43,934 bases of DNA from Asanoa iriomotensis (lineage in GTDB: Bacteria; Actinomycetota; Actinomycetes; Mycobacteriales; Micromonosporaceae): assembly GCF_016862515.1 (NCBI RefSeq), contig NZ_BONC01000066.1, positions 1-43,934 of the forward strand, in the 5' to 3' direction. This document shows, piece after piece, positions 25,185-34,067 of the stretch. Positions within the stretch are counted from its first letter, which is position 1; every line of letters begins with the position of its first letter. The translations under genes were made by a program, and so were the position numbers. The notes below the pieces were generated by a model. It had not been told where the DNA came from. It ran no database searches and was given only the letters and a program-made list of their open reading frames with translations.

Positions 25185-26585
25185 ATGCCGCTGGTCGCCG
25201 GCATCGACTCGTCCACACAGTCGTGCAAGGTGGTGGTCCGCGACGCCGACACCGGCGCGCTGGTCCGCGAAGGGCGCGCCACGCATCCGGAGGGCACCGA
25301 GGTGCACCCGGACGCGTGGTGGCGCGCCCTGACCGAGGCCAGCCGCCAGGCGGGCGGCCTCGACGACGTGGCCGCGGTCGCCGTCGGCGGCCAGCAGCAC
25401 GGGATGGTCTGTCTCGACGAGTCGGGCGAGGTGGTGCGCCCGGCCCTGCTCTGGAACGACACCCGCTCGGCGCAGGCGGCCTCCGACCTGACCGCCGAGC
25501 TGGGCGGGCCGAAGGCGTGGGCCGACGCGGTCGGCCTGGTGCCGGTGGCCAGCTTCACCATCACCAAGCTGCGCTGGCTGGCCGAGCACGAGCCGGCCAA
25601 CGCCGACCGCACCGCCGCCGTCTGCCTGCCACACGACTGGCTGACCTGGAAGCTCGGCGGCACCGGGGCGCTGGCCGACCTGCGCACCGACCGCGGCGAC
25701 GCGAGCGGCACCGGCTACTGGTCGCCGGCCACCGGCGTCTACCGCAACGACCTGCTCTCGCTCGCCTTCGGTCGGGAGCCGCACGTGCCGACCGTGCTCG
25801 CGCCGACCGGCCGGGCGGGCACGATGCCCGGTGGCGCCGTGCTCGGCCCGGGCACCGGTGACAACGCGGCCGCCGCGCTCGGTGTCGGCGCCCAGCCCGG
25901 CGACGTGGTCGTCTCGATCGGCACGTCGGGCACCGTGTTCAGCGTGGCCGACCTGCCCGCGGCCGACCCGAGCGGCATCGTGGCCGGCTTCGCCGACGCC
26001 ACCGGCCGCTTCCTGCCGCTGGTCTGCACGCTCAACGCGGCCCGTGTCCTCGACGCCGCGGCCGCCATGCTCGGCGTGACCCACAGCCGGCTCGCCGAGC
26101 TGGCCGGCGACGCGCCGGCGGGCGCCGACGGCCTGGTCATGGTGCCTTACCTGGAGGGGGAGCGGACCCCCAACCGGCCGCTGTCGACCGGTGCCGTGCA
26201 CGGCCTGACGCTCAAGAACTCGACGCCGGCGCACTTCGCCCGGGCCGCGGTCGAGGGCATGCTCTGCGCGCTCGCCGACGGCCTCGACGCGCTGATCGCC
26301 GAGGGCGCGTCCGTCAACCGGGTGATCCTGATCGGCGGCGGGGCACGCAGCGAGGCCGTCCGGCAGATCGCGCCGCAGGTCTTCGGCTGCGGCGTGGTGG
26401 TGCCGGAGCCGGGCGAGTACGTCGCCGACGGTGCCGCCCGCCAGGCCGCCTGGGTCGTCTCCGACCAGCCCGCGCCGCCCGCCTGGGCGACCGGCCGCAG
26501 CGAGAGCTACGACGCCCGCCCGGTGCCCACGATCCGCGACCAGTACGCCGCGGTCCGTGAGCTCGTGCACGACCGGCCGGCGTGA
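25185..26585 (+). CDS. xylB: Xylulokinase
   Basis: A 466-residue FGGY-family kinase that phosphorylates D-xylulose to xylulose 5-phosphate for the pentose phosphate pathway. Family features are [18 protein letters not shown] (ATP site), [24 protein letters not shown], Asp226 as likely catalytic base ([13 protein letters not shown]), [10 protein letters not shown] and [23 protein letters not shown] 25185 follows AAGGAGAG. It is co-transcribed with xylA. Confidence 0.98.
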   Translation: MPLVAGIDSSTQSCKVVVRDADTGALVREGRATHPEGTEVHPDAWWRALTEASRQAGGLDDVAAVAVGGQQHGMVCLDESGEVVRPALLWNDTRSAQAASDLTAELGGPKAWADAVGLVPVASFTITKLRWLAEHEPANADRTAAVCLPHDWLTWKLGGTGALADLRTDRGDASGTGYWSPATGVYRNDLLSLAFGREPHVPTVLAPTGRAGTMPGGAVLGPGTGDNAAAALGVGAQPGDVVVSIGTSGTVFSVADLPAADPSGIVAGFADATGRFLPLVCTLNAARVLDAAAAMLGVTHSRLAELAGDAPAGADGLVMVPYLEGERTPNRPLSTGAVHGLTLKNSTPAHFARAAVEGMLCALADGLDALIAEGASVNRVILIGGGARSEAVRQIAPQVFGCGVVVPEPGEYVADGAARQAAWVVSDQPAPPAWATGRSESYDARPVPTIRDQYAAVRELVHDRPA

Positions 26586-26627
26586 ACTTTCGCACCACTG
26601 GCCCCACCGCGATACCGTCGGACAGCG

Positions 26628-29600
26628 ATGGAGCAGCGGGAGGGCACGGACGCGCCACATGAGATCCGCGAGCGCGCCGGCGCGCTCGCGGAATACCTGC
26701 TCGCGGTCCGGACCCTGCTCGACAAGCCCGTCCGCACGGTGCCGGCCGCCGACGCGTTCTGGCACGCCGACCTGCCCGAGCACCCGGCGGTCGAGCTCGG
26801 CCCAAGGCAACCCGGCGGGGGCTGGCTGCGGGTCGGCCGTCCCGGCCCGCCGCCACCACCGTCGATCCCGGCGCCGCTGCTGCGCCACCTGGTCTGGGAC
26901 CTGACGCCGGACCACCCGCCGACGTTGCCGGATTCCGACGAGGCGCGCACGTCCGCGTTCACCGCGTGGATGGACGAGCAGTGGCGGCCGTGGGCCACGG
27001 CCCATCGCCGGGCCGCCGCCGCGCGGGCCCTGCACGACCGCCTCTACGACCTGCGCTACCGGGTCGACGTCGACTCCGCGCGGGTCGAGCTCGTCTGGGG
27101 GCACGCGATCCTCGACGCGCCGGTCGGCGGCGAGCCGGTCCGCTACCCGCTGCTGGCCACCCCGGTCGCGATCGACTACGACCCGGAGACGACCACGGTC
27201 ACCGTGCACCCACAGGGACCGGCCCGGCTCCAGGTGGACGCCCTCGGCGGTCTCGACAACCGGCGGGTCGGCGACCTGCTCGACCTCGCGGGCCCGGGCG
27301 GCCAGGTCGAGGTCGACCCGTGGGACGCGAGCGAACGCCAGGACTTCGCCGGCCGCGCACTGCGCCGCCTCGGCTTCGAGCCCCGCCTGCGGTTCTCCGG
27401 GCGGGTCAGCGGTCCAGAGCCATTCGACGAGCCGCACGTGTACGACACCGGCGTGCTGTTCCTCCGCCCGCGCCAGCGGATGGTCCGCCGGTTCCTGGAG
27501 GCCGAGCGCGACCGCCTGGCCGCACCCGGCGACGGGGCTGTCGGCGCGCTGGCCGGCATCCTCGCCCACGAGCCGAGCGCGCTGGTGATGCCCGACGACG
27601 ACCCGGACGCCTGGACCCGCACCGGCGGGCGGCTGCTCATGCCGATGGCGACCAACGAGGCGCAGGAGTCGATCGCGGCCCGGCTGGCCGCCCACCGCAC
27701 GGTCGCGGTGCAGGGCCCGCCCGGCACCGGCAAGACCCACACGATCCGCAACCTGATCTGCCACCTGGTCGCGCACGGCAAGCGGGTGCTGGTGCTGGCG
27801 CAGAAGGAGGACCCGCTGCGGGTGCTCCGCGACGGGCTGCCCGCCGAGATCCAGCCCCTCTGCCTGGCCGTGCTGGGCCGCTCCGCCGACCAGCTCGTCC
27901 AGCTGCAGATCGCGGCCCGCGAACTGTCCGACCGGGCCGCCACGCTCGACCGCGACGCCGCCGCCGACGACATCGCCCGGATCACCGGCGAGATCGACGC
28001 CGCGCAGGGCCGGCACGCCGGCGCCCGTGGCGAGCTGCTGGCGGCGGCCGAGCGGGAGACGGCCACGTACCCGATCGCCGGTGTGCCCTCCTCGCCCGCC
28101 GAGGTCGGCGACTGGCTGCGCCGCACGGAAGCCGACGGCCTCGTGCCCGACCCCGTGCCGCCCGGCACGCCCCCACCGCTCACGGCGGGCGAGTTCGGCC
28201 TGCTCGGCGACCTCGCGCGGGCGATCTCACCGGCCGACCGCGTGCACGCGCTGGCCGATCTGCCGGCCGACGGCCAGCTCCCGACCGGCGAGGCGGTGGC
28301 GGCGCAACGGGCGGCCCTCGGCGACGCCGCCAAGGTGGTCGACCAGGCCCACGATCGCGGCGCGTCGATCGAGGGCGCGCGGCGACTCGGCCCGTCCGGC
28401 GTCGACGACCTGGCCGCGGCGCTGCGCGCCGCCGCCGAGACGCTGGCGAGGCGGGCCGGGAGCTGGACGGACCGCCTCGGCGTGCTGATCCGCGAACCGA
28501 GCTGGCAGGCGGTCTGGGACGAGCACGTGGCGGCGAGCCAGCGCATGCTCACCGAGCTGGGCCGGCGCACGGCGGCGCTGTCGGGCCACCGGGTGGAGAT
28601 CGGCGAGGCACACGCGGCCCAGCCACGCCGGCTGCTCGACCACCTCGGGCAGATCCGCGAGCGGTTCGCCGCCGGCAAGCCGGTCCGCCGCCTGACCCAC
28701 GCCGACCTGGCTCGCGTGGTCGGCGACTGCCGGGTCGACGGCGAACAGCCGCGCACGGCCGACGACGTCGACCTGCTGGTGGCCAGCGTGCAACGGCAGC
28801 AGTTGCGCGAGCAGCTCGCCGCGCGCTGGGCGGAGTGGGGCGGCCGCCTCGGCGTGCCGGTGCCGGCAGAGCCCGGCCGCGAGCCGGAGATCTGGGCCGG
28901 ACGCCTGCTCGCCGAGGCGCTGGACGCGCTCGACTGGGAGAGCCGCCGCTGGCCCGCGCTCCGCGCGAACCTCGCCGTCCTCGTGCCGTCCTGCCCCCGC
29001 GCCGTCGACGCCCCGGCCCTGGCCGACCTGGCCGAGCTGGCCGAGGCGGCGACCGCCGTCTTCACCGTCGACCGGATCGAGGCCGACCAGCGGGCGATGA
29101 CCGGCTGGCTCGCGCGGGCCACCGCCGCGCCCGGTGCGCCGCCGGTGATCCGCGCTCTCGCGGCGGCCTGGTCCGCCGAGGACGCCGTCGCCTGGAACGG
29201 CGCGCTGGCGGAAATCAGGAGACTGTGGACGGTCAAGCCGGATGCCACCCGGTACGCCGCGCTGCACGCCCGGCTGGCGGCGGTGGCGCCACAGTGGGCG
29301 GGCGCGTACGACCGTGGCGAGCCGCCGGTCGACGGCGCGGCGGCGGTGCGGGCCTGGGGCTGGCGGCAGGCGCAGACCTGGTTCGACGAGGTGGCCGGCA
29401 CGCACGGGGTCGGCGACGACGAGCTGGGCCGGCGCCTGGAGCGGGCCCGCGACCAGGAACGGCGGCTGACCGGCGAGCTGGTGGTCGGTTCGGCGTGGCT
29501 GGAGGTCGCGCGCACCCTCGACGACCGCCGCAAGGCCGCGCTGGCCGACTGGGCCGCCGCGCTCCGCAAGATCGGCAAGGGCACCGGCAAGACCGCCGCG

Positions 29601-30917
29601 CACTGGCAGGCCGCCGCACAGCGGGCGATGGCCGAGGCCGCTACCGCCGTTCCAGTGTGGATCATGTCGGTCGACCGCGCGCTGGAGCAGTTCCCCGGCG
29701 CGGGCCCGATCTTCGACGTCGTGGTGGTCGACGAGGCGTCGCAGGCCGACATCTTCGCGCTGCCGGTGCTCGGGCTGGCCCACCGCGCCGTCGTGGTCGG
29801 CGACGACCAGCAGATCGGCCCGCAGCTCGTCGGCCTGCCGGCCGACCGGGTCAACGCGCTGATCGGCACGCACCTGGCACCGGCCGGCGTGCCGTCCGCG
29901 GTGCATTTCGACACCGAGAGCAGCCTCTACGACCATGCGGTGCGCCGCTCGCCGCAGCGGATCCTGCTCACCGAGCACTTCCGCAGCGTGCCGGCGATCA
30001 TCGGCTTCTCCAGCGACACCTACTACGACGGCAAGATCCAGCCGCTGCGCGCCGACCGCCCGGCCGGGCTGGGCGCCGCGGTCACCGCGATCCACGTCCC
30101 CGACGGGCGCCGCGTCGCCGTGCCCGAGTACGGCGAGGTCAACGTCGCGGAGGCGGAGGCACTCGTGTCCCGCGTCGCGGAGCTCGTCGCCGACCCCGCC
30201 TACCGCGGCCGATCCATCGGCGTGGTGAGCCTGCTCTCCACCAGCGGCCAGGCCGACTACCTCCAGCACCGGTTGCGCGCCGAGCTGGGCACCGACGAGC
30301 TCGAACGGCGCAGCCTGCGGGTCGGCGACGCCTACACGTTCCAGGGCGACGAGCGGGACGTGGTGCTGCTGTCCACTGTGGTGGCGACCGCGGACGGGCC
30401 GATCGGTGCCTTCACCAAGCGGGACTATCACCGCCGGGTCAACGTCGCCGCGTCCCGGGCCCGCGACCAGCTCTTCCTCTTCCACTCGGTGACGGCGGGC
30501 GAGCTCAACCGGGACGACGCCCGCGCGCTGCTGCTCTCGTACGCCACCCGCCCGGTGCCCGCTGCCGAGCCGGCCGACGCCCGGGTGCTCGACAGCGAGT
30601 TCACCCGCGAGGTCTGGCGCCGGCTGACCGCCGCCGGCCTGCACCCGGTGCCGCGGTTCCGGCTGGGCGCGTACCAGATCGACTTTGTTGTCAACGGCCC
30701 CGACGGCCGCCGCCTGGCCATCGCCTGCGACGACCGCTACCGCGGCGCGGTGGCCTTCGCCGCCGAGCTCCGCCGCCAGGCGATCCTCGAACGGGTCGGC
30801 AACTGCGTCTTCGTCCGCCTCCGCGCGAGCCTCTTCCACCGCGACCCGGACCGCGCGATGGCACCCGTCTGGACCCGCGCGGAGGAGTTGGGTCTGCCTT
30901 TGACCCGATCCGCGTAG
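26628..30917 (+). CDS. Large SF1 helicase with C-terminal PD-(D/E)XK-like domain
   Basis: A 1429-residue protein. An N-terminal domain of about 340 residues with no clear match precedes Walker A GPPGTGKT (363-370). A long helical insert of about 660 residues follows, then Walker B VVVDEASQAD (Asp1035, Glu1036), VVGDDQQIGP, LTEHFRSVPAIIGF, TFQGDERDVVLLS and RVNVAASRARDQLFLF, a UPF1/DNA2-like SF1 set. The last 100 residues resemble the Vsr/MTES_1575-type nuclease fold (YQIDFVVN with Asp1352, then RQAILERVGNCVF, SLFHRDPDRA). The usual acidic residue in the next motif (consensus near VECDGD) is Ala1366 (IACDDRYRG). Helicase-nuclease fusions of this form occur in anti-phage loci. It starts 42 bases after xylB and is followed by a TIR gene. 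ATG 26628 lacks a strong ribosome binding site. Confidence 0.9.
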   Translation: MEQREGTDAPHEIRERAGALAEYLLAVRTLLDKPVRTVPAADAFWHADLPEHPAVELGPRQPGGGWLRVGRPGPPPPPSIPAPLLRHLVWDLTPDHPPTLPDSDEARTSAFTAWMDEQWRPWATAHRRAAAARALHDRLYDLRYRVDVDSARVELVWGHAILDAPVGGEPVRYPLLATPVAIDYDPETTTVTVHPQGPARLQVDALGGLDNRRVGDLLDLAGPGGQVEVDPWDASERQDFAGRALRRLGFEPRLRFSGRVSGPEPFDEPHVYDTGVLFLRPRQRMVRRFLEAERDRLAAPGDGAVGALAGILAHEPSALVMPDDDPDAWTRTGGRLLMPMATNEAQESIAARLAAHRTVAVQGPPGTGKTHTIRNLICHLVAHGKRVLVLAQKEDPLRVLRDGLPAEIQPLCLAVLGRSADQLVQLQIAARELSDRAATLDRDAAADDIARITGEIDAAQGRHAGARGELLAAAERETATYPIAGVPSSPAEVGDWLRRTEADGLVPDPVPPGTPPPLTAGEFGLLGDLARAISPADRVHALADLPADGQLPTGEAVAAQRAALGDAAKVVDQAHDRGASIEGARRLGPSGVDDLAAALRAAAETLARRAGSWTDRLGVLIREPSWQAVWDEHVAASQRMLTELGRRTAALSGHRVEIGEAHAAQPRRLLDHLGQIRERFAAGKPVRRLTHADLARVVGDCRVDGEQPRTADDVDLLVASVQRQQLREQLAARWAEWGGRLGVPVPAEPGREPEIWAGRLLAEALDALDWESRRWPALRANLAVLVPSCPRAVDAPALADLAELAEAATAVFTVDRIEADQRAMTGWLARATAAPGAPPVIRALAAAWSAEDAVAWNGALAEIRRLWTVKPDATRYAALHARLAAVAPQWAGAYDRGEPPVDGAAAVRAWGWRQAQTWFDEVAGTHGVGDDELGRRLERARDQERRLTGELVVGSAWLEVARTLDDRRKAALADWAAALRKIGKGTGKTAAHWQAAAQRAMAEAATAVPVWIMSVDRALEQFPGAGPIFDVVVVDEASQADIFALPVLGLAHRAVVVGDDQQIGPQLVGLPADRVNALIGTHLAPAGVPSAVHFDTESSLYDHAVRRSPQRILLTEHFRSVPAIIGFSSDTYYDGKIQPLRADRPAGLGAAVTAIHVPDGRRVAVPEYGEVNVAEAEALVSRVAELVADPAYRGRSIGVVSLLSTSGQADYLQHRLRAELGTDELERRSLRVGDAYTFQGDERDVVLLSTVVATADGPIGAFTKRDYHRRVNVAASRARDQLFLFHSVTAGELNRDDARALLLSYATRPVPAAEPADARVLDSEFTREVWRRLTAAGLHPVPRFRLGAYQIDFVVNGPDGRRLAIACDDRYRGAVAFAAELRRQAILERVGNCVFVRLRASLFHRDPDRAMAPVWTRAEELGLPLTRSA

Positions 30918-30951
30918 TGCCCCGACCGCCGTTTCCGTGCACAGTGGAGCG

Positions 30952-33423
30952 GTGACTGATCTGTTCGTCAGCCATGCGGGCCGCGACCGGTCGTGGGCGG
31001 AGTGGGTGGCCTGGGAGCTTCAGGAAGCGGGCTACGACGTCGAGCTCGACCTCTGGGACTGGGAGGTGGGCGAGAACTTCGTCGAGAAGATGCGCGATGC
31101 GCTCGAGCACGCGGAGCGGATGATCGCCCTGTTCTCCGCGGCGTACTTCGAGCCGGAGCGGCACACGTCCCCGGAGCTGACGGCGTACCTGTCCGACCGC
31201 GGCCCGGCCCGCAAGCGGATCCTCCCGGTGCGGATCGAGAACGTGACGCCGCCGCTGCTCTACCGGCCGTTGCTGAGCGTGGATCTCTTCGGCGTGCCGG
31301 AGGACGAGGCGCGCCGGCGGATGCTGGCCGCGGTGCGCGGCAGGCAGCGCCCGGACGGCCGCCCGGAGTTCCCGGGCAGCGGCCGCCCGCGCCCGCAGCA
31401 GGCGTCCGGCCCCCGGCTGCCCGGCTCGCTGCCGCCGGTCTGGAACGTGCCGCCGCGCAACACCGCGTTCACCGGCCGCGACCGGATGATCGTCGACCTG
31501 CGCGAGGGTCTGCTGACGGGCAGCCCCGTGGTCGCGCAGGCGCTGGAAGGCATGGGCGGCGTCGGCAAGACACAACTGGCCATCGAGTACGCGTACCGCT
31601 TCGCCAACGAGTACGAGCTCGTGTGGTGGATCGCCAGCGAGCAGCCTGACCTGATCGCCGAGCAGTTCGCCGCGCTCGCGGTGGCGGCCCGCGTGGCGCC
31701 GGCGGAAGGCGACGTCACCGCCGCGGTCACGGCCGCCCTGGCCCTGCTGCGCTCACACGACCGGGCGTTGCTGATCTTCGACAACGCCGAGTCGCGGGAG
31801 GACGTGCGCCGCTGGCTGCCCGGCGGGCCGGCGCACGTGCTGGTGACCTCGCGCAACTCTCTGTGGACCGGCGTCGCGCGGCCGATCGGCGTCGACGTGT
31901 TCGCCCGGTCCGAGTCGATCGCCCTGCTGCGCGCCAACCTGCCGAGGTCGTCCGACGAGGACGTGGACCGCCTGGCCGAGGCCGTCGGTGACCTGCCGCT
32001 CGCGGTCGCACAGGCCGCGGACCTCCTCGCCGAGACCGGGATGTCGGTGGAGAGCTACCTGTCGGGCCTGGCCGAGCATGCCGCCGACCTGCTGGCCAAC
32101 GACCCGCCGCCGGCCGGCTACCCGGTGCCGTTGGCCGCCGCGGTCACGGTCGCCGCGCGGAGGCTCGCCGCGGCGGACCCGGCCGCGGGGCAGCTGCTGA
32201 TCCTGTGTGCCTACCTCGCTCCGGAGCCGATTCCGCTGGATCTGTTCCGTGACCCGCCGGCGGGGCTGCTGCCCGACGAACTGGCGGCGGCCGGCGGCGG
32301 TGGCGTCGCCCTGGACCGGGCCGCGGCCCGGTTGACGCGCTACGGCCTGGCCCGCAACGCGAGCGGCGGCCTGCAGCTGCACCGGCTCACGCAGGCCGTC
32401 CTGCGTGACACCGATCCGAACGCCGAAGCACAGCGGACGACCGTCGAGAGCCTGCTGGTCGCGGGCCGGCTGGACGACGGCACGGACCCGACGCACTGGC
32501 CGCGGTGGACGCAGCTGCTGCCCCACATCCTCGCCTGCGACCCCGCCAACAGCGACAACTCGTCACTGCACTGGCTCGCCTTCAGCGCGATCTGGCACCT
32601 GCTGGCCCGCGGCGACGCACGCACCGCGTTCCCGTTGGCCGAACACCTGCACGCGACCTGGACCAGGCGGTACGGGGCCGACAACAGCTCGACCCTGAGC
32701 GCCGCCACCGCGCTGGCGTACGCACACGGCGAGCTGGGCGACCACGGGCAGGCTCGCCGGCTCGACGAGGACACCGCGGCCCGCTACAAGCGGATCTTCG
32801 GCGAGGACCACCTCAACACCCTGATCAGCACCAACAACCTCGCCGCGGACTACCGGCAGGAGGGCCGTTACGAGCAGGCGCGCCGGCTCAACGAGGAAAC
32901 CTTGTCCCGCATCGGCGGGATCGTCGGCGACGACCACCCGGAGACCCTCCGCACGGCCAACGACCTCGCCACCAACCTCGCCAGCCTGGGCGAGTTCCAG
33001 CAGGCCCGGGACCTGCACGAGGACACTCTGGCCCGGCGGCGGCAGATCCTCGGTGTCGACCATCCGCAGTCCCTCGTCTCGGCCAACAACCTCGCCGTCG
33101 CCCTCTACGGGATGGGTGAGTACGAGCTCGCCCGCCAGCTCGACGAGGACACGCTGACCCGCCGCCGTCGGGTGCTCGGCGACGACCACCCCTACACGCT
33201 CAGCTCCGCCTCGAACCTCGCTTCGGACCTGCGGGCTCTCGGCGACCACGCGCAGGCCCGCCGCTTCGAGGAGGACACGCTGGTGCGCCGCAGGCGGATT
33301 CTCGGCGACGCGCACCCGGACACGCTCAGCGCCGCCGCCAAGGTCGTCGGCGACCTGCGCCAGCTCGGTGAGGACGAGCCGGCGCAGCGGCTGGAGGACG
33401 AGATGTCCGGCTGGCGGTCCTAG
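30952..33423 (+). CDS. TIR-NB-ARC-TPR protein (STAND-type NTPase)
   Basis: An 823-residue protein of immune-receptor layout. The N-terminal TIR domain (1-130) begins TDLFVSHAGRDRSWAEW. Glu75 in TSPELTAYL stands where TIR NADases have the catalytic Glu. An NB-ARC ATPase (about 165-480) has Walker A GMGGVGKT (200-207), Walker B LLIFDNAE and VLVTSRN, then winged-helix-like sequence. The C-terminus (about 560-823) is six kinesin-light-chain-type TPRs of 42 residues (ARRLNEETLSR, GDDHPETL, ANNLA pattern). It resembles FxsT-like and Avs-like proteins, but no FxSxx peptide or radical SAM gene is adjacent. GTG 30952 is chosen; GTG 30937 is possible. The gap to the helicase is 34 bases, suggesting one transcript. 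Confidence 0.92.
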   Translation: MTDLFVSHAGRDRSWAEWVAWELQEAGYDVELDLWDWEVGENFVEKMRDALEHAERMIALFSAAYFEPERHTSPELTAYLSDRGPARKRILPVRIENVTPPLLYRPLLSVDLFGVPEDEARRRMLAAVRGRQRPDGRPEFPGSGRPRPQQASGPRLPGSLPPVWNVPPRNTAFTGRDRMIVDLREGLLTGSPVVAQALEGMGGVGKTQLAIEYAYRFANEYELVWWIASEQPDLIAEQFAALAVAARVAPAEGDVTAAVTAALALLRSHDRALLIFDNAESREDVRRWLPGGPAHVLVTSRNSLWTGVARPIGVDVFARSESIALLRANLPRSSDEDVDRLAEAVGDLPLAVAQAADLLAETGMSVESYLSGLAEHAADLLANDPPPAGYPVPLAAAVTVAARRLAAADPAAGQLLILCAYLAPEPIPLDLFRDPPAGLLPDELAAAGGGGVALDRAAARLTRYGLARNASGGLQLHRLTQAVLRDTDPNAEAQRTTVESLLVAGRLDDGTDPTHWPRWTQLLPHILACDPANSDNSSLHWLAFSAIWHLLARGDARTAFPLAEHLHATWTRRYGADNSSTLSAATALAYAHGELGDHGQARRLDEDTAARYKRIFGEDHLNTLISTNNLAADYRQEGRYEQARRLNEETLSRIGGIVGDDHPETLRTANDLATNLASLGEFQQARDLHEDTLARRRQILGVDHPQSLVSANNLAVALYGMGEYELARQLDEDTLTRRRRVLGDDHPYTLSSASNLASDLRALGDHAQARRFEEDTLVRRRRILGDAHPDTLSAAAKVVGDLRQLGEDEPAQRLEDEMSGWRS

Positions 33424-33782
33424 GGTCTGCTGCCGGCCAGCGCCCGCCCGTCGCGGTCGACGGTGATCAGCAGGGCGGTGAGCATCGCCGCTTCCTCCCG
33501 GGTGCCGCTGAGCTCCGCGTCGATGAGGCGGCGGAACTGCGGCGCGACGCGTTCGCCCGCGCTCAACGCCTGGTCCAACTCGAGCAGCGCGTTCCGCATG
33601 GCGACCCGCGCGGCGTGCACCTCGGACATCGCGGTGTCGAGATGAGCGGCCGGCGAGGCGCCCGCGGCCGGCCGCCGGACCCGTGGCCGGCGCACGTGAC
33701 GTGCGTCGGCCGGGCCGTCGTTGTGCGAGGCTCCGGAAGAGCGGCGCCAGCGTCGGAGAAGGCGAGTGCATTTGCTGGTCAT
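33420..33782 (-). CDS. Small hypothetical protein, convergent with the TIR gene
   Basis: A 120-residue protein of no recognised family. The first 45 residues are strongly basic (RLLRRWRRSSG, RRPRVRRPA). Residues about 46-110 are predicted helical (TAMSEVHAARVAMRNALLEL, DAELSGTREEAAMLTALLIT). ATG 33782 follows GAGGAG at good spacing, which supports a real gene. The stop overlaps the TIR gene stop by four bases. An 8-base inverted repeat lies upstream. It could be an accessory of the helicase/TIR locus; this is only positional inference. Confidence 0.6.
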   Translation of the reverse strand: MTSKCTRLLRRWRRSSGASHNDGPADARHVRRPRVRRPAAGASPAAHLDTAMSEVHAARVAMRNALLELDQALSAGERVAPQFRRLIDAELSGTREEAAMLTALLITVDRDGRALAGSRP

Positions 33783-33806
33783 GTCGGCTCCTCGGCCGGT
33801 GGGACA

Positions 33807-33827
33807 GGTGTCGGCCGCTCCGACACC
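33807..33827. promoter_or_regulatory. Inverted repeat in the leader of the small hypothetical gene
   Basis: GGTGTCGG (33807-33814) and CCGACACC (33820-33827) are exact inverted repeats with a 5-base loop, 25 bases upstream of the start. It may be a 5' leader hairpin or an operator. Confidence 0.5.
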
Positions 33828-33951
33828 ACCGGAGCAGCCGCACTGTCTTTCTACTCCTTTCCGGAACGCGGCACCCGCAGGTCGACCGGCTGGTCTTCGG
33901 GCACCTGCAACGCGCGTTTGCGCGAGCTTCGCGCTCGGTAGTGGTCGACGG

Positions 33952-34067
33952 AACGTAACGTGGTATCCCTGCGTGACCGGCCGCTCGAACGCCATATGCG
34001 CAGTCGGTATCACCAATGTGACACTTCTGGTATCCGCCGGGCGACGTTACGTTTGACGCGTGTCAAA
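33952..34067. promoter_or_regulatory. Repeat-rich control region of the LysR gene
   Basis: AACGTAACGT (33952-33961) and its exact complement ACGTTACGTT (34044-34053) flank the region. TGGTATCC occurs twice in direct orientation (33961-33968 and 34028-34035). TTTGAC/GTCAAA (34052-34057 and 34062-34067) form an inverted repeat that spans the GTG start codon. Autoregulation by the LysR protein is inferred. Confidence 0.55.

Noticed and set aside
24120-28016. A 1298-codon minus-strand open frame opposite xylA, xylB and the helicase
   Set aside because: It mirrors three well-supported genes, has no recognisable domain and has shadow-like composition.
30952-33782. Membership in an FxSxx-COOH peptide system, because the TIR-NB-ARC-TPR protein resembles FxsT
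   Set aside because: No FxSxx-ending peptide gene and no radical SAM gene in the neighbourhood; the small nearby protein ends in AGSRP.
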